A program made the translations under genes and the position numbers. Shown here one piece after another: positions 1 to 8,232 of a DNA stretch of 38,107 nt. This DNA is from JAXMBX01 sp046349635 (GTDB lineage Bacteria > Planctomycetota > Planctomycetia > Planctomycetales > Planctomycetaceae), in NCBI GenBank assembly GCA_046349635.1, contig JAXMBX010000050.1, forward strand, positions 1-38,107. Reading direction: 5' to 3'. The notes below the pieces were generated by a model. That model had not been told where the DNA came from. It made no database searches and saw only the letters and a program-made list of their open reading frames with translations. Position 1 is the first letter of the stretch. Each line of letters begins with the position of its first letter.

Positions 1-62
1 AAATCGCGTCTCCCACCCCTCCCCCATCAACGTCAATATTCTTGAAACGGGTGATTGGCACC

Positions 63-377
63 ATGTCGGAGTTTGTCTCGGTGGCGACCGTCGGCGAAAT
101 TCAGCCCGGAAGCCGCAAGTCAGTGATCGTCGATGACCGGGCCGTATTAGTGATCCGGGTCGGGGACAACTATTTCGCGATTGAGGATATCTGCTCGCAC
201 GACGGCCAGCCGTTGACCGACGGCAAGCTGCAGGAGGAGCAGATCGAGTGTCCGCGGCATGGGGCGCGGTTCGATCTGAAATCCGGTCGCCCGATGTGCA
301 TGCCCGCAACCGAACCGATTGCGACATTTGCCGTCAAAGTGGACCAGAACCAGATCCTGGTCGGCCCAGAGAACTAA
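63..377 (+). CDS. Rieske-type [2Fe-2S] ferredoxin
   Basis: This is a small soluble Rieske protein of 104 residues from the ATG at 63; an in-frame TTG at 42 would add seven residues but lacks a better ribosome site. The cluster ligands are visible as C44-x-H46 (CSHDG) and C63-xx-H66 (CPRHG), the normal Rieske spacing, and the chain is about the length of NirD-like and dioxygenase-type ferredoxins. No membrane anchor or signal peptide is seen, so it is probably cytoplasmic. It is followed after 11 bases by a MIP18/SufT-like gene, an arrangement often found at the end of SUF Fe-S assembly operons; the upstream genes lie outside the window, so that link is inference. Its redox partner cannot be told from sequence. 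Confidence 0.88.
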   Translation: MSEFVSVATVGEIQPGSRKSVIVDDRAVLVIRVGDNYFAIEDICSHDGQPLTDGKLQEEQIECPRHGARFDLKSGRPMCMPATEPIATFAVKVDQNQILVGPEN

Positions 378-388
378 GGGGTGCGAGA

Positions 389-814
389 ATGAGCAGCGAA
401 GATCCCAAGCCCACGACTCCCGAAGCCACGTTGCCGGTGGTGACAGACTCCCCTGCCCCGACGGACGCTCCGGCGACCGGAGAAAACCCTGCCGCGGAAA
501 AGCCCGCCGGTCCTCCGCCCGATGAGGCCGCTCTGATCAACGCCCTCAAGGAAGTGGTGGACCCCGAGCTGATGATTAACATCGTCGACCTGGGACTGGT
601 GTATGCCGTACGGCAGAACGACAACCAGGTGGACGTCGACATGACGCTGACGAGCCCCGCCTGCCCTGCCGGGCCGCAGATCCTGCAGCAGTCCAAGATG
701 GCTCTGGAAAAACTGTCCGGCGTGACGACCGCCAACATCAAACTGGTGATGACTCCCCCGTGGAGTCCGGACCGGATGACGGACGAGGCCCGCGACCAGT
801 TGGGGATTTTTTAG
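389..814 (+). CDS. MIP18/DUF59 family Fe-S assembly protein (SufT-like)
   Basis: The protein has 141 residues. The first ~48 are a Pro/Ala/Thr-rich, probably disordered tail; the rest is a MIP18 (DUF59) domain. Visible family marks are the 'VVDPELMINIVDLGLVY' segment and the 'TSPACPAGPQI' segment, whose cysteine is the conserved one thought to hold or hand over the cluster, followed by 'PPWSPDRM'. Proteins of this family help mature Fe-S proteins in the cytosol. The ATG at 389 is supported by AAGGGG seven bases upstream; the reading frame is open further upstream but would overlap the Rieske gene. It lies 11 bases after that gene and is probably cotranscribed with it. SufT is the closest named relative, but the low-complexity N-terminus makes the symbol uncertain. 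Confidence 0.87.
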   Translation: MSSEDPKPTTPEATLPVVTDSPAPTDAPATGENPAAEKPAGPPPDEAALINALKEVVDPELMINIVDLGLVYAVRQNDNQVDVDMTLTSPACPAGPQILQQSKMALEKLSGVTTANIKLVMTPPWSPDRMTDEARDQLGIF

Positions 815-828
815 GAAATCCGGGCGGA

Positions 829-1239
829 TCAATTCTCTTTGCGCTGGGCATCCAGGGTGAACTTGAACTTCTCACCCATGCTGGTAATCCCCTTCACGCG
901 GCCGTGGAAGTGATCCATGTCCGTCTGGACGAGGTGGAACTTCACCTGCTGCACGTGGTTATTGGGATCGGTCCCCTTGTAGAACGGGTTGACCTTATTG
1001 CCGTGGACATCCCCGTCGGCGTAGTCGACAAGAATGTTGCCCTTCTTGAAATAGATCGTGATGTGGGCCTCCGCCTGGTTGAAGCTGGCAAAGGCCGGCC
1101 CGGCGTTGGTCGTCACGTTCCAATCCCCGGCGTAATACGCAGGGGTCGCGGTCAGCAGCATCCGGGATTCACACACATCCGCTCTTGAACCGAGAACTTG
1201 TAATTTTCGACGGCGGTTTGAGCGGAACAGGTCGAACAT
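829..1239 (-). CDS. Secreted hypothetical protein with planctomycete N-terminal motif
   Basis: This 136-residue protein starts with a basic stretch (about residues 1-18) followed by 'VCESRMLLTATPAY'. That pattern is the short N-terminal motif common to exported planctomycete proteins (Planc_extracel / LEPR-XLL type: basic region, acidic-Arg pair, LLTA). The remainder is a single small domain rich in beta-prone residues ('FASFNQAEAHITIYFKKGNILVD' to 'GEKFKFTLDA'), with no motif I recognise. The ATG is supported by AAGGA seven bases upstream. The gene converges on the MIP18 gene with only 14 bases between them and lies 44 bases downstream of the cytochrome/WD40 gene on the same strand. Function is unknown; location outside the cytoplasm is inferred from the motif. 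Confidence 0.78.
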   Translation of the reverse strand: MFDLFRSNRRRKLQVLGSRADVCESRMLLTATPAYYAGDWNVTTNAGPAFASFNQAEAHITIYFKKGNILVDYADGDVHGNKVNPFYKGTDPNNHVQQVKFHLVQTDMDHFHGRVKGITSMGEKFKFTLDAQRKEN

Positions 1240-1283
1240 CTGCAGTTCCTTACGTACGTCACGTCTTTAACTTAGCGGCTCGT

Positions 1284-3245
1284 TCACTTCGCCGCCTGGG
1301 CGGTTGGCGCGAGGCCGGGGGCGGCGATGAAGTGGACCAGTTCCTTGCCGTCGGCGATATTCCAGATCCGGATTTCGCCGTCCCAGCTGCCGGTCGCCAG
1401 TTTCCCCGTCGAGGGATTCACCGCGATGCCGTAGATCCAGTCCTTGTGGCCCGGGTACTTGCGGACTTCCGCGCCGTCGGTCTTGTGTTCACGGGCAATC
1501 TGGTCGGCACTGGCACTGAACAGTTTGCCGTCCTTCGTCAGGACGATGCGGTAGACCTCGTTGCCGAAGCCCCCGATCACTTTAGCCTGCTGTGCGTTGG
1601 CGACATTCCAGATCCGGATCTGCTTGTCCCGTCCGCTGGTGAAGACCTGGGTGCCATCCAGTGAGAAGCTGACTCCGTAAACCGGCTCCGCGTGAGCGGA
1701 GAAGGTGACCAGGGATTCGCCGGTTTTGACGTCGAAGATCTTGGAAGTTTTGTCCCGGCTGGCGGAGGCGAGCTTCGCACCGTCGGGAGACCAGGTGATT
1801 CCCAGTACCCAGTCGGCATGATCTTCGATCGTCCGTTCCACTTTGCCGGTCGCGAGGTCGATGATCCGGATGGCACGGTCTGCACCGCCGCAAGCGATCT
1901 TCTTGCCATCGGGACTGAAGGCGACACAGAAGACGGTATCACCAGAGGTGAGGAGATCCTGGCTGAGGGCGCCGGTGGCGGCGTCGAAAATCTTGAGTTC
2001 GCCGTATTGGCCGGGGGTTCCGGCGGCAACGGCGATCAGCTTGCCGTCCGGGCTGTACTGAATTTCCTGGGGACGCTCGGCGACGTTCGTGATGCGGCGA
2101 ACCAGTTTTCCATCGGCGGCATTCCAGATCAGGACTTCGTGATAGCCGGAGCTGGCGACTTCCTTGCCGTCCGCGGAAAACGCCAGCGCGGTGATCGGCA
2201 CCGTGACACGGTATTTTTCAGGGGCGGGAGGCTGCGGAAGTTTCGGGAGAATCGAAGTGAGGGCCGCTTCACTGTTAATTCCGGCGTCAAGGACGGCTCC
2301 CAATTGGACCCATTTCCTGATAAGGGCGATTTCATCCTTGGTGAGCGGATCGGCATCCTGGGGCATCGAGCCGTCTTCGATCAGGGCGACGATATTGGAG
2401 GTGTCCGGTTCCTTCGGAATGACCGTCTCCCCCTGCTCTCCCCCCTTCATGACGCCGGCATAGGTTTCCATGTTGTACCGCCCCTTGGCGGTCCGGGCGT
2501 TGTGACAGGCGAGGCAGCGCTTGGCGAAGATCGGGGCGATCTGCTTGGAGAAGTAGACGAATTCCCCGACGCCCGAAAGAGCGGCTTCCGCCTGTTGCGA
2601 TTTGGCGGTGAGATCGGCGGTCGCTTTGGCGAACTCGGCCTGGGCGGCATCCAATGCGGGCTTGAGCTTGGCCAGTTCCGCTTCCGCCTGCTTGACCAGT
2701 TCGGGGGTCTTGGCGATGAGGGCCTTGGAATCGGAGACGATGGTCTCGGTTTTCTTCTGATCGGCGGTGGCATCGGCCACGGCCTTCTCAGCAGCGGCGA
2801 GTTTCATTTCCGTCGTCTTGAGATTAGCGGCAGCATCAGCAGCGGCCTTTTCAGTGGCGGGGGATTTCGCGGCGGCCACCGCGGCGTTTGCGTTTTCGAG
2901 GCCTTGCGGGCAGTCTCCAGGGCCGTCTTCAACACATCGCGGGCGGTCGTCTTTCTTGACCGCCTCCACCTTGGCGGGAAGATCCTTCTCAGCGGTTCTC
3001 AACGCGGCGGTTGCCTTGGCGGCCTCTGTCCGGGCTTTGACAATCGCATCCTGAAAGGGCTTCCCCTGAGCCTGGGCGGCGTCCAGCTTCTTCCTGACCG
3101 CCTGCTGGGACTGCAGGGCTTCGTCAGCCACTTTTTTCAGGCTGTGGGCGGTCTCCTGGGGAGTCGCCGCATGAAGTCCCGACGAAGCCAGCCAACAGGA
3201 GAGACCAAGCAGAACGACATTCAACCGCCAAGCGCACATCTTCAT
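1284..3245 (-). CDS. Secreted coiled-coil / cytochrome c (PSCyt1) / WD40 repeat protein
   Basis: The start at 3245 is chosen because GAGGAG lies five bases upstream and a signal peptide follows (about 25 residues ending 'SSGLHA'); an upstream in-frame ATG at 3302 gives a poorer N-terminus. The 653-residue product has an Ala/Lys/Glu-rich coiled coil (about 30-215), a planctomycete cytochrome c-like domain with C244-LA-C247-H248 and the 'GSMPQDADPLTKDEI' tail (about 229-317), then WD40 repeats (about 340-640, e.g. 'HADWVLGITWSPDGAKLASA'). Such proteins are typical of planctomycetes and are thought to be periplasmic; a covalent haem c is expected. Residues about 102-116 break the coiled coil with Cys, Pro and Gly and look like a compensated pair of frameshifts (bases about 2899-2941). 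Its exact role is unknown. Confidence 0.9.
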   Translation of the reverse strand: MKMCAWRLNVVLLGLSCWLASSGLHAATPQETAHSLKKVADEALQSQQAVRKKLDAAQAQGKPFQDAIVKARTEAAKATAALRTAEKDLPAKVEAVKKDDRPRCVEDGPGDCPQGLENANAAVAAAKSPATEKAAADAAANLKTTEMKLAAAEKAVADATADQKKTETIVSDSKALIAKTPELVKQAEAELAKLKPALDAAQAEFAKATADLTAKSQQAEAALSGVGEFVYFSKQIAPIFAKRCLACHNARTAKGRYNMETYAGVMKGGEQGETVIPKEPDTSNIVALIEDGSMPQDADPLTKDEIALIRKWVQLGAVLDAGINSEAALTSILPKLPQPPAPEKYRVTVPITALAFSADGKEVASSGYHEVLIWNAADGKLVRRITNVAERPQEIQYSPDGKLIAVAAGTPGQYGELKIFDAATGALSQDLLTSGDTVFCVAFSPDGKKIACGGADRAIRIIDLATGKVERTIEDHADWVLGITWSPDGAKLASASRDKTSKIFDVKTGESLVTFSAHAEPVYGVSFSLDGTQVFTSGRDKQIRIWNVANAQQAKVIGGFGNEVYRIVLTKDGKLFSASADQIAREHKTDGAEVRKYPGHKDWIYGIAVNPSTGKLATGSWDGEIRIWNIADGKELVHFIAAPGLAPTAQAAK

Positions 3246-3602
3246 GAAGACTCCTCGCGACCACGGGGCAGAAATCCTGTTTCCCCGCGCAGTGTGGAAC
3301 ACGCATCAACAAAAACTGATGGACAGTTCAGCCTACCACACCGGACTGAGGGGATGCCAGACCCTACCGGGGGAAACTGGTTTGAGAATGCGGTTTTTCA
3401 GGGCCGAAAAACGTGTTGAAAAAACACCACAGGGCGCAAAGAGGCGTTATCACACCGCGCAGCAGAAAGCAGTCGCTTTCCGACATGGTGCACGCCTCCA
3501 CCGAACTTCAAACGCCCTGCGAAATGACAAGGCGGAGACGATGAGGCTGATTGATGAACGAGCAGGCGGAAGGAGTTCAGGCACGAACTCTCTCACGCGC
3601 GA
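3246..3602. other. Gene-free stretch
   Basis: These 357 bases upstream of the cytochrome/WD40 gene and downstream of the 29-residue basic-protein gene hold only short overlapping open frames without family-like sequence. A weak hairpin (GAGTTC at 3573 with GAACTC at 3585) lies just past the stop of the basic-protein gene on the minus strand but has no T-run. I see no tRNA, repeat or clear promoter here. Confidence 0.5.
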
Positions 3603-3692
3603 TTAGCCCTTGCGATGGCGGATCTTGGCGCGGTTACGTCGTTTCTTGCTGCCGATCTTGCGTCGTCCCTTGCCGGTTTTCTTGGTCCCCAC
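3603..3692 (-). CDS. Tiny highly basic protein (29 residues, GTG start)
   Basis: Reading the minus strand from GTG at 3692 gives 29 codons: VGTKKTGKGRRKIGSKK, then RRNRAKIRHRKG, then TAA. Sixteen of 29 residues are Lys or Arg, with no acidic residue. A purine-rich GAGGGAG lies about ten bases upstream. The composition and the KK-x-R-x-K pattern recall very small ribosome- or RNA-associated proteins (bTHX, the COX24/AURKAIP1 C-terminal type), but I cannot assign it to a family. Most codons end in G or C, as in the neighbouring genes, and the stretch stands out in a region with no other gene. I infer that it is expressed and nucleic-acid binding. It is well below the usual length limit of gene finders. 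Confidence 0.6.
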   Translation of the reverse strand: MGTKKTGKGRRKIGSKKRRNRAKIRHRKG

Positions 3693-3743
3693 GAGTCGTA
3701 TACTCCCTCGATCAGTTCGATTCTGCGAAAGTGATTTCCATTT

Positions 3744-3771
3744 ATGTTAATGAAGGGAAAGAGTTTAGCAA
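3744..3771 (-). promoter_or_regulatory. Possible promoter of the 29-residue basic protein gene
   Basis: On the minus strand TTGCTA (3771-3766) is followed after 16 bases by TAACAT (3749-3744), a fair match to a sigma70-type -35/-10 pair. It would leave a leader of roughly 45 bases before the GTG at 3692. The match is by eye only. Confidence 0.3.
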
Positions 3772-3901
3772 TACGTCCCGGACAGTTCAACCGAGCCTTT
3801 TTCGCACAAAAAACCGGCATTTCGACGGGAGAATCTCCCGATGAATCGGACTATGATCGTCCCAAAGCGAGGTTCGGCTCTTTTCACGGGAGTTATGCGA
3901 C

Positions 3902-4915
3902 ATGGAGTATCGACGTCTGGGAGGCTCGGGGATCAAGGTTTCCCCCCTCTGCCTGGGGACGATGATGTTCGGAGGGGCGACGGCTGAGGAGGAATCGATC
4001 CGGATCATGCACCGGGCGATCGACGAGGGGATCAATTTTTTTGATGCGGCGAATATCTACGCCGCGGGTCGCTCCGAAGAGGTGATCGGCAAAGCGCTCG
4101 CCGGCGATAAGCGGGACCAGGTGATCCTGGCCACCAAGGGGCGCTCCGCGGTCGGGACCGGTCCAAACCAGGCGGGGGCCTCCCGGAAACATCTGATGGA
4201 GCAACTGGAAGGGAGCCTGCGACGCCTGAGGACCGAGGTCATCGACCTGTATTACGTCCACGCGCCGGACTGGGAGACCCCGTTAGACGAAACGCTCCGC
4301 GCACTCGACGATATGGTCCGTTCCGGCAAGGTGCATTACATCGGCTGCTCGAACTTCCGCGCCTGGATGCTGTGCCGTGCGCTGTGGACTTCCGACAAGT
4401 TGAACCTGAACCGGTTCGTCTGCCTGCAACCGCTGTACAACATGGTGAATCGGGACATCGAAGTGGAGGTGTTGCCGCTGTGTCGCGACCAGCAGATAGG
4501 AGTGGTCTCCTATAGTCCGCTGGCACGGGGAATCCTGAGCGGCAAATATCGACAGGGGGAAGCCTTTCCCGAGGGAAGCCGAGCGGCGCGGCAAGACAAG
4601 CGGATGCAGCAGGCGGAACTGCGGGACGAGAGTTTGGAACTGAGCGAGGAATTGAATAAGTACTGTGCCAAGAAGGGTGTGAAAACGAGTCAGTTCGCGT
4701 TGGCCTGGTGCCTGGCGAACAAGCTCATCACCTCCGTGATTCTGGGACCGCGAACGATGGAACAGTTCGAAGACAACCTGGGGTGCCTGAAAGTGCAGGT
4801 GACGGCGGAGGATGAAGCCTTCGTCGACACGTTGATCCCGCCCGGAGAACACACCGGAAAAGGTTTTCAGGACACGGCTTATCCGATCACAGGCCGGGTG
4901 TTTTCGCCACGCTGA
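3902..4915 (+). CDS. Aldo/keto reductase
   Basis: The 337-residue protein is a full-length NAD(P)H-dependent aldo/keto reductase with a TIM-barrel fold. The catalytic tetrad is visible as D48, Y53 ('FFDAANIY'), K79 ('ILATK') and H120 ('YYVHAPDW'); the 'GCSNFRAW' and late 'SVILGPRTMEQFEDNL' segments match cofactor-binding parts of the YajO/Tas-like (AKR11-13) branch. No signal peptide is seen, so it is cytoplasmic; the substrate carbonyl cannot be predicted. The ATG is preceded by GGGAG at a spacing of nine. The gene converges on the DUF1559 pair with a six-base gap and has no obvious partner nearby. Confidence 0.93.
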   Translation: MEYRRLGGSGIKVSPLCLGTMMFGGATAEEESIRIMHRAIDEGINFFDAANIYAAGRSEEVIGKALAGDKRDQVILATKGRSAVGTGPNQAGASRKHLMEQLEGSLRRLRTEVIDLYYVHAPDWETPLDETLRALDDMVRSGKVHYIGCSNFRAWMLCRALWTSDKLNLNRFVCLQPLYNMVNRDIEVEVLPLCRDQQIGVVSYSPLARGILSGKYRQGEAFPEGSRAARQDKRMQQAELRDESLELSEELNKYCAKKGVKTSQFALAWCLANKLITSVILGPRTMEQFEDNLGCLKVQVTAEDEAFVDTLIPPGEHTGKGFQDTAYPITGRVFSPR

Positions 4916-4921
4916 GAGTGA

Positions 4922-6067
4922 TTAAAATTCGCCGCTCAGATCGCCGCTGGCACGAGTCGCAAGGGCGCAAAACGCAGCGGCGTTCATCGACTGATTCAGA
5001 GCTTTGACGGAACCGTCCGCGAAGACAACTTGTGCCGCGCCGGCGTGAAAGCTGTACAGCCCTGCCCCCTCGTTGAGATGGCTTTTGAAGACGCGGGCAT
5101 TGCTGCAGTTGATGACGCAGACATCGACGGCGTTGGGAATGGCGACCCCGTTGTGGTTCCCGTCCGGCTGTGTCCCGCTGATCCGCAGAGTATTGTCTCC
5201 GCTCACCCACAGTTGTCCGCCAAACACGGACTGAATGTAGGCGTCGTCGGTCAGGACGTCCTGTGTGACAATAGACTGCGGCTTGTTTCCGGCCCACCAC
5301 AGCTTGTCCCGCCCGGCCAGTTCCGCAATCAGGATCGTATTTGAGGGCCCATCCTTGATGTCCTCCAGGCGGGTCGTAAAGAGCAGTGCATCCTTGCTGT
5401 CGTCGACGGCCGTATACGTGATATCGCTACTCAATCCCAAGGGACCGTCGTCGAGCATGGCGGCAATCCCCTGCGGAAAGAGATCCGGATGCTTATTCTT
5501 CGCCCAACCCATCACCGGGTCGCCGACTTTCTCAATCGCAACATAATCGGTCAGTCCGCCGGTGACCTTGTATGTCCCGGTCCCACCCGCGAAGTTGACG
5601 GCATAGCCTCCATAAGCGGTCGTGCAATCCCCCGCAGTAGGGGAAACGAGATACTGAGTCGCCGCATGGGGAGCACTGGGACAGAGAAACACAGGTAGAA
5701 CCGCAGCAGCAGCACGTGCATTGGCGGGATCAAAAAAAGGAACGGTCGTGTTGTACTGTGCAAACAGGTTGGCCTGATCCAGCGCGGGCAGCAAAGCCAC
5801 ACCCCACCCCTGCCAGTTGAGAATCGTATTCGGCGGGACTTGAGTGGCCAGAGTGATATGCCGCATCCGGCAACGGGGGAATTGTTTATAGGTGTCGTGG
5901 TAATTGTGAAATGCGAGGCCGATCTGATGCAGGTTGTTTCGGCATTCGGTCCGACGGGCGGCTTCGCGGGCCTGTTGAACGGCGGGGAGAATCAGGGCGG
6001 CAAGCACACTGATGATGGCAATGACCACCAGAATTTCGATCACCGTGAATCCGCGGCTCTGTCGCAT
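4922..6067 (-). CDS. DUF1559 pseudopilin-like protein, second of a tandem pair
   Basis: The N-terminus is a type IV pilin-like leader: short basic head, cleavage after G6, then 'FTVIEILVVIAIISV' with Glu at +5 of the mature chain, and 'ALILPAVQQAREAARRTECRNNLHQIG'. This is the N-terminal hallmark of planctomycete DUF1559 proteins (SBP_bac_10). The C-terminus carries the family H-x9-DG motif ('FHAGAAQVVFADGSVKAL'). Length (381) is typical. It begins ten bases after the stop of a paralogous gene with AGGG eight bases before the ATG, so the two are likely cotranscribed. The family is hugely expanded in Planctomycetes and is presumed to be membrane-anchored and surface-exposed; no biochemical role is established. 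Confidence 0.93.
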   Translation of the reverse strand: MRQSRGFTVIEILVVIAIISVLAALILPAVQQAREAARRTECRNNLHQIGLAFHNYHDTYKQFPRCRMRHITLATQVPPNTILNWQGWGVALLPALDQANLFAQYNTTVPFFDPANARAAAAVLPVFLCPSAPHAATQYLVSPTAGDCTTAYGGYAVNFAGGTGTYKVTGGLTDYVAIEKVGDPVMGWAKNKHPDLFPQGIAAMLDDGPLGLSSDITYTAVDDSKDALLFTTRLEDIKDGPSNTILIAELAGRDKLWWAGNKPQSIVTQDVLTDDAYIQSVFGGQLWVSGDNTLRISGTQPDGNHNGVAIPNAVDVCVINCSNARVFKSHLNEGAGLYSFHAGAAQVVFADGSVKALNQSMNAAAFCALATRASGDLSGEF

Positions 6068-6077
6068 TTCGGCGGCC

Positions 6078-7133
6078 CTAGTACTTCCCGAGGACTTCGC
6101 CGTCCCCTTTGAGAGAAAGGTTTCGATACAGCACCGGATTGATGCTTTCGTTCAAGAAGCGGACGGAACCGTCTCCCAGCAAGAACTGGGAACCTCCCTG
6201 GTGCCGGCTGCTGAAACCGTGATACAGCGGGTCCGATTGGTCTCCATCGCAGGGTTGATGATTCAGGACCAGGCTGGCGGGCTGAATTTTCAGTGCCGCG
6301 TTGATGGCCACGCGGGGATCACTCTCCGCATTGCAGACCCCCAGAGTCAATGCGACGCCGTTCGCTTTTTCCAGAGCGGAGGGATTGGTGGCGGTGCTGT
6401 TATCGGAATGGGCTCCGGCCCAGAGCGCAGTGGTCCCCTGTCGGACGTTATTACCCGCCTGCCTCCACGCCCGTTCACCGACCAGAATGACATTTGAGGG
6501 GCCATCCGCCAGGTCGCGCAGTCCCACGGCACTGTTGCAACCGAAGGCTCCCCCCATGACGGTGTGCAGATTCGTCGATAACCCCGCGGCGGGGCCGTCA
6601 TTCAGGACTGTCGGCGGAGTATTCCCCGGTGACGTCAGGGCCCCCGCAACTGCCACGTAATTCGCTGCGGCGCCGAGGGTGAACGCCGGGGCCTTGTTCA
6701 CGACCAGTTGCGGCGTCTTGTCATTTGGACACCGAAACGCCTTGAGCACCTGCCGACTGGGAAGATAGTTTCTGTGATTGGCATTGTTTCCGTTGAATCC
6801 CAGATCGAAGTCAATCTGCCCATGAAGCGAATTTTGGTCCAGATAAGGCAGGAGAGCGGCTCCCCAGCCCCAGCAGTTCAGCCCGACGGCACTGCCACTG
6901 CCTGATGTTGGTCGAGCGGGATCAAAAATATATCCCGGGGGAAACAGGCCATGTGTATCGTGATAGTTGTGGAGGGCGAGGCCAATCTGATGCAGGTTGT
7001 TGCGGCATTCCGTTCTGGCGGCGGCCATGCGGGCCTCCTGCACGGCGGGCAACAGCAATGCCACCAGGACCGCAATGATGCCGGTCACAACGAGCAATTC
7101 GATGAGCGTGAATCCCCGGGTTGACGGGTTCAT
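6078..7133 (-). CDS. DUF1559 pseudopilin-like protein, first of a tandem pair
   Basis: The start at 7133 gives 'MNPSTRGFTLIELL', a canonical prepilin leader (cleavage G7/F8, Glu at +5) preceded by AGGG at a spacing of five; the frame is open about 110 codons further upstream, but that extension has no family-like sequence. The 351-residue product continues with 'ARTECRNNLHQIGLALHNYHDTHGLFPPGY' features typical of DUF1559 and ends with the H-x9-DG motif ('RHQGGSQFLLGDGSVRFL'). It is clearly paralogous to the following gene over the leader and the NNLHQIG region but diverges in the middle. It is probably anchored in the membrane by the leader helix. Function is unknown. Confidence 0.92.
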   Translation of the reverse strand: MNPSTRGFTLIELLVVTGIIAVLVALLLPAVQEARMAAARTECRNNLHQIGLALHNYHDTHGLFPPGYIFDPARPTSGSGSAVGLNCWGWGAALLPYLDQNSLHGQIDFDLGFNGNNANHRNYLPSRQVLKAFRCPNDKTPQLVVNKAPAFTLGAAANYVAVAGALTSPGNTPPTVLNDGPAAGLSTNLHTVMGGAFGCNSAVGLRDLADGPSNVILVGERAWRQAGNNVRQGTTALWAGAHSDNSTATNPSALEKANGVALTLGVCNAESDPRVAINAALKIQPASLVLNHQPCDGDQSDPLYHGFSSRHQGGSQFLLGDGSVRFLNESINPVLYRNLSLKGDGEVLGKY

Positions 7134-7485
7134 CGCAGCCCTAGTCTGTTGGAAAAAGTGAATTGAGCGAGAATCGAAACAGTGACCGGACGCATGTCTG
7201 AGCGTCTTGCGATAACCGTTCTTAGAAGTCTTGCTACTAGCGCAAACGCCACGCATTGATCGTAAGCTACTGCCTGCTTCCCGCCGGATCAAGGAATTTC
7301 CCAGGTTGTCGATCTCGCCGACGAAGCTCCCCGGAAATTTTCCGCGCATCGTTAAGGTCGAGCATGATTTCCCGAATGAATTTCGGCAGAATAGTCGGTC
7401 TCCGGCGTCGAGGATCGACGCGGAAATAAGCGGAAACAAAATGGTCCGCTGAAAGGGACTTCCAACAGGCACATGTGGAGTGATG
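7134..7485. other. Divergent intergenic region
   Basis: These 352 bases separate the DUF1559 pair (minus strand) from the unrecognised gene starting at 7486 (plus strand), so they should hold two divergent promoters. The short open frames within have no recognisable sequence. I see no clear promoter pair, repeat or RNA gene. Confidence 0.5.
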
Positions 7486-8199
7486 ATGGGGAATCAGATG
7501 GGGATCAAGTGGGCGGCGAAACTGACCGGCGTCCACGATGTGACGCTGGCGGGGAAGGCCAATCTCAGTTATTGGACCGCCAAGTTGAAAGCGGAAAGGC
7601 TCGTTCCCATTGATCAGGACGGATGGGCCCAGGTCTTGATCATCGGCGTGAATTCAAAATATATGGGGATTAAATTTCGGGAGGTGCTGTTCTCGATTGC
7701 CGTGAAGGACGAAAACCAGCCCGACTCAGCCCCAGGGGCGTACTTGCTGCAAGCGTATAACACCAGCGGCCTGCTGACGTGGTGCGAACAGACTTTTTTC
7801 TCAGTTCCGTATGCGCAGGAAGAATGCGACGTCCGGACGCTGCTTCCCCCCAAAATCCGTGTCTCACGGCAGGACGTGGAGATCTTCCGGGCCGAGATGG
7901 GGAGCTTCGAAGGGGGCGATCCGCGCGAACCGATCCGCTCCGGAATCGAAAACTGGTCCGTGCAGGTCTTTATTCCCAATCCCAAAGGTGGACCTCCCGC
8001 GAAATGGTTCCAGGCCCAGATTGAAGGGGAGACAAAGGTCTACGCCTTTGAAGCGGGGAAGGACTTTCTGGGAATCGACCCGTCTCGGATGTGCCCTCCC
8101 CTGAGGTTGCTGGTGGATTCGGAATTCACGCCGACGGAATGGTACATCCGACAGTCCTCATCCCATTTCAAATCGAAAACCTATCGACGGAGACCGTAG
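7486..8199 (+). CDS. Unrecognised protein, possibly acetoacetate decarboxylase-like fold
   Basis: The ATG at 7486 has GGAG five bases upstream; GTG 7480 and ATG 7483 are alternatives in the same frame. The product has about 237 residues, no signal peptide and no membrane segment. I do not recognise a family with certainty. The alternation of beta-prone segments with 'MGIKFREVLFSIAV' and 'GAYLLQAYNTSGLLTWCEQ' recalls the beta-cone fold of acetoacetate decarboxylase and DUF2071 proteins, but the catalytic lysine cannot be placed, so this is only a suggestion. The C-terminus is basic. Its stop lies 33 bases before the exported hydrolase gene, so the two may be cotranscribed. Confidence 0.75.
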   Translation: MGNQMGIKWAAKLTGVHDVTLAGKANLSYWTAKLKAERLVPIDQDGWAQVLIIGVNSKYMGIKFREVLFSIAVKDENQPDSAPGAYLLQAYNTSGLLTWCEQTFFSVPYAQEECDVRTLLPPKIRVSRQDVEIFRAEMGSFEGGDPREPIRSGIENWSVQVFIPNPKGGPPAKWFQAQIEGETKVYAFEAGKDFLGIDPSRMCPPLRLLVDSEFTPTEWYIRQSSSHFKSKTYRRRP

Positions 8200-8232
8200 C
8201 CTTCTCTCTCTGTCTGATCGCTTGGAGCCTGT

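Noticed and set aside
1..62. Tail of an upstream gene
   Set aside because: A frame ends at TGA near 43-45, but the short C-terminus has no recognisable sequence, so no gene can be called.
1692..3419. Plus-strand open frame of 575 codons opposite the cytochrome/WD40 gene
   Set aside because: It is an antisense shadow caused by the GC-rich codons of the minus-strand gene; its Gly-rich sequence has no domain.
3560..3600. Terminator after the 29-residue basic protein gene
   Set aside because: The hairpin has only six base pairs and no T-run on the minus strand.
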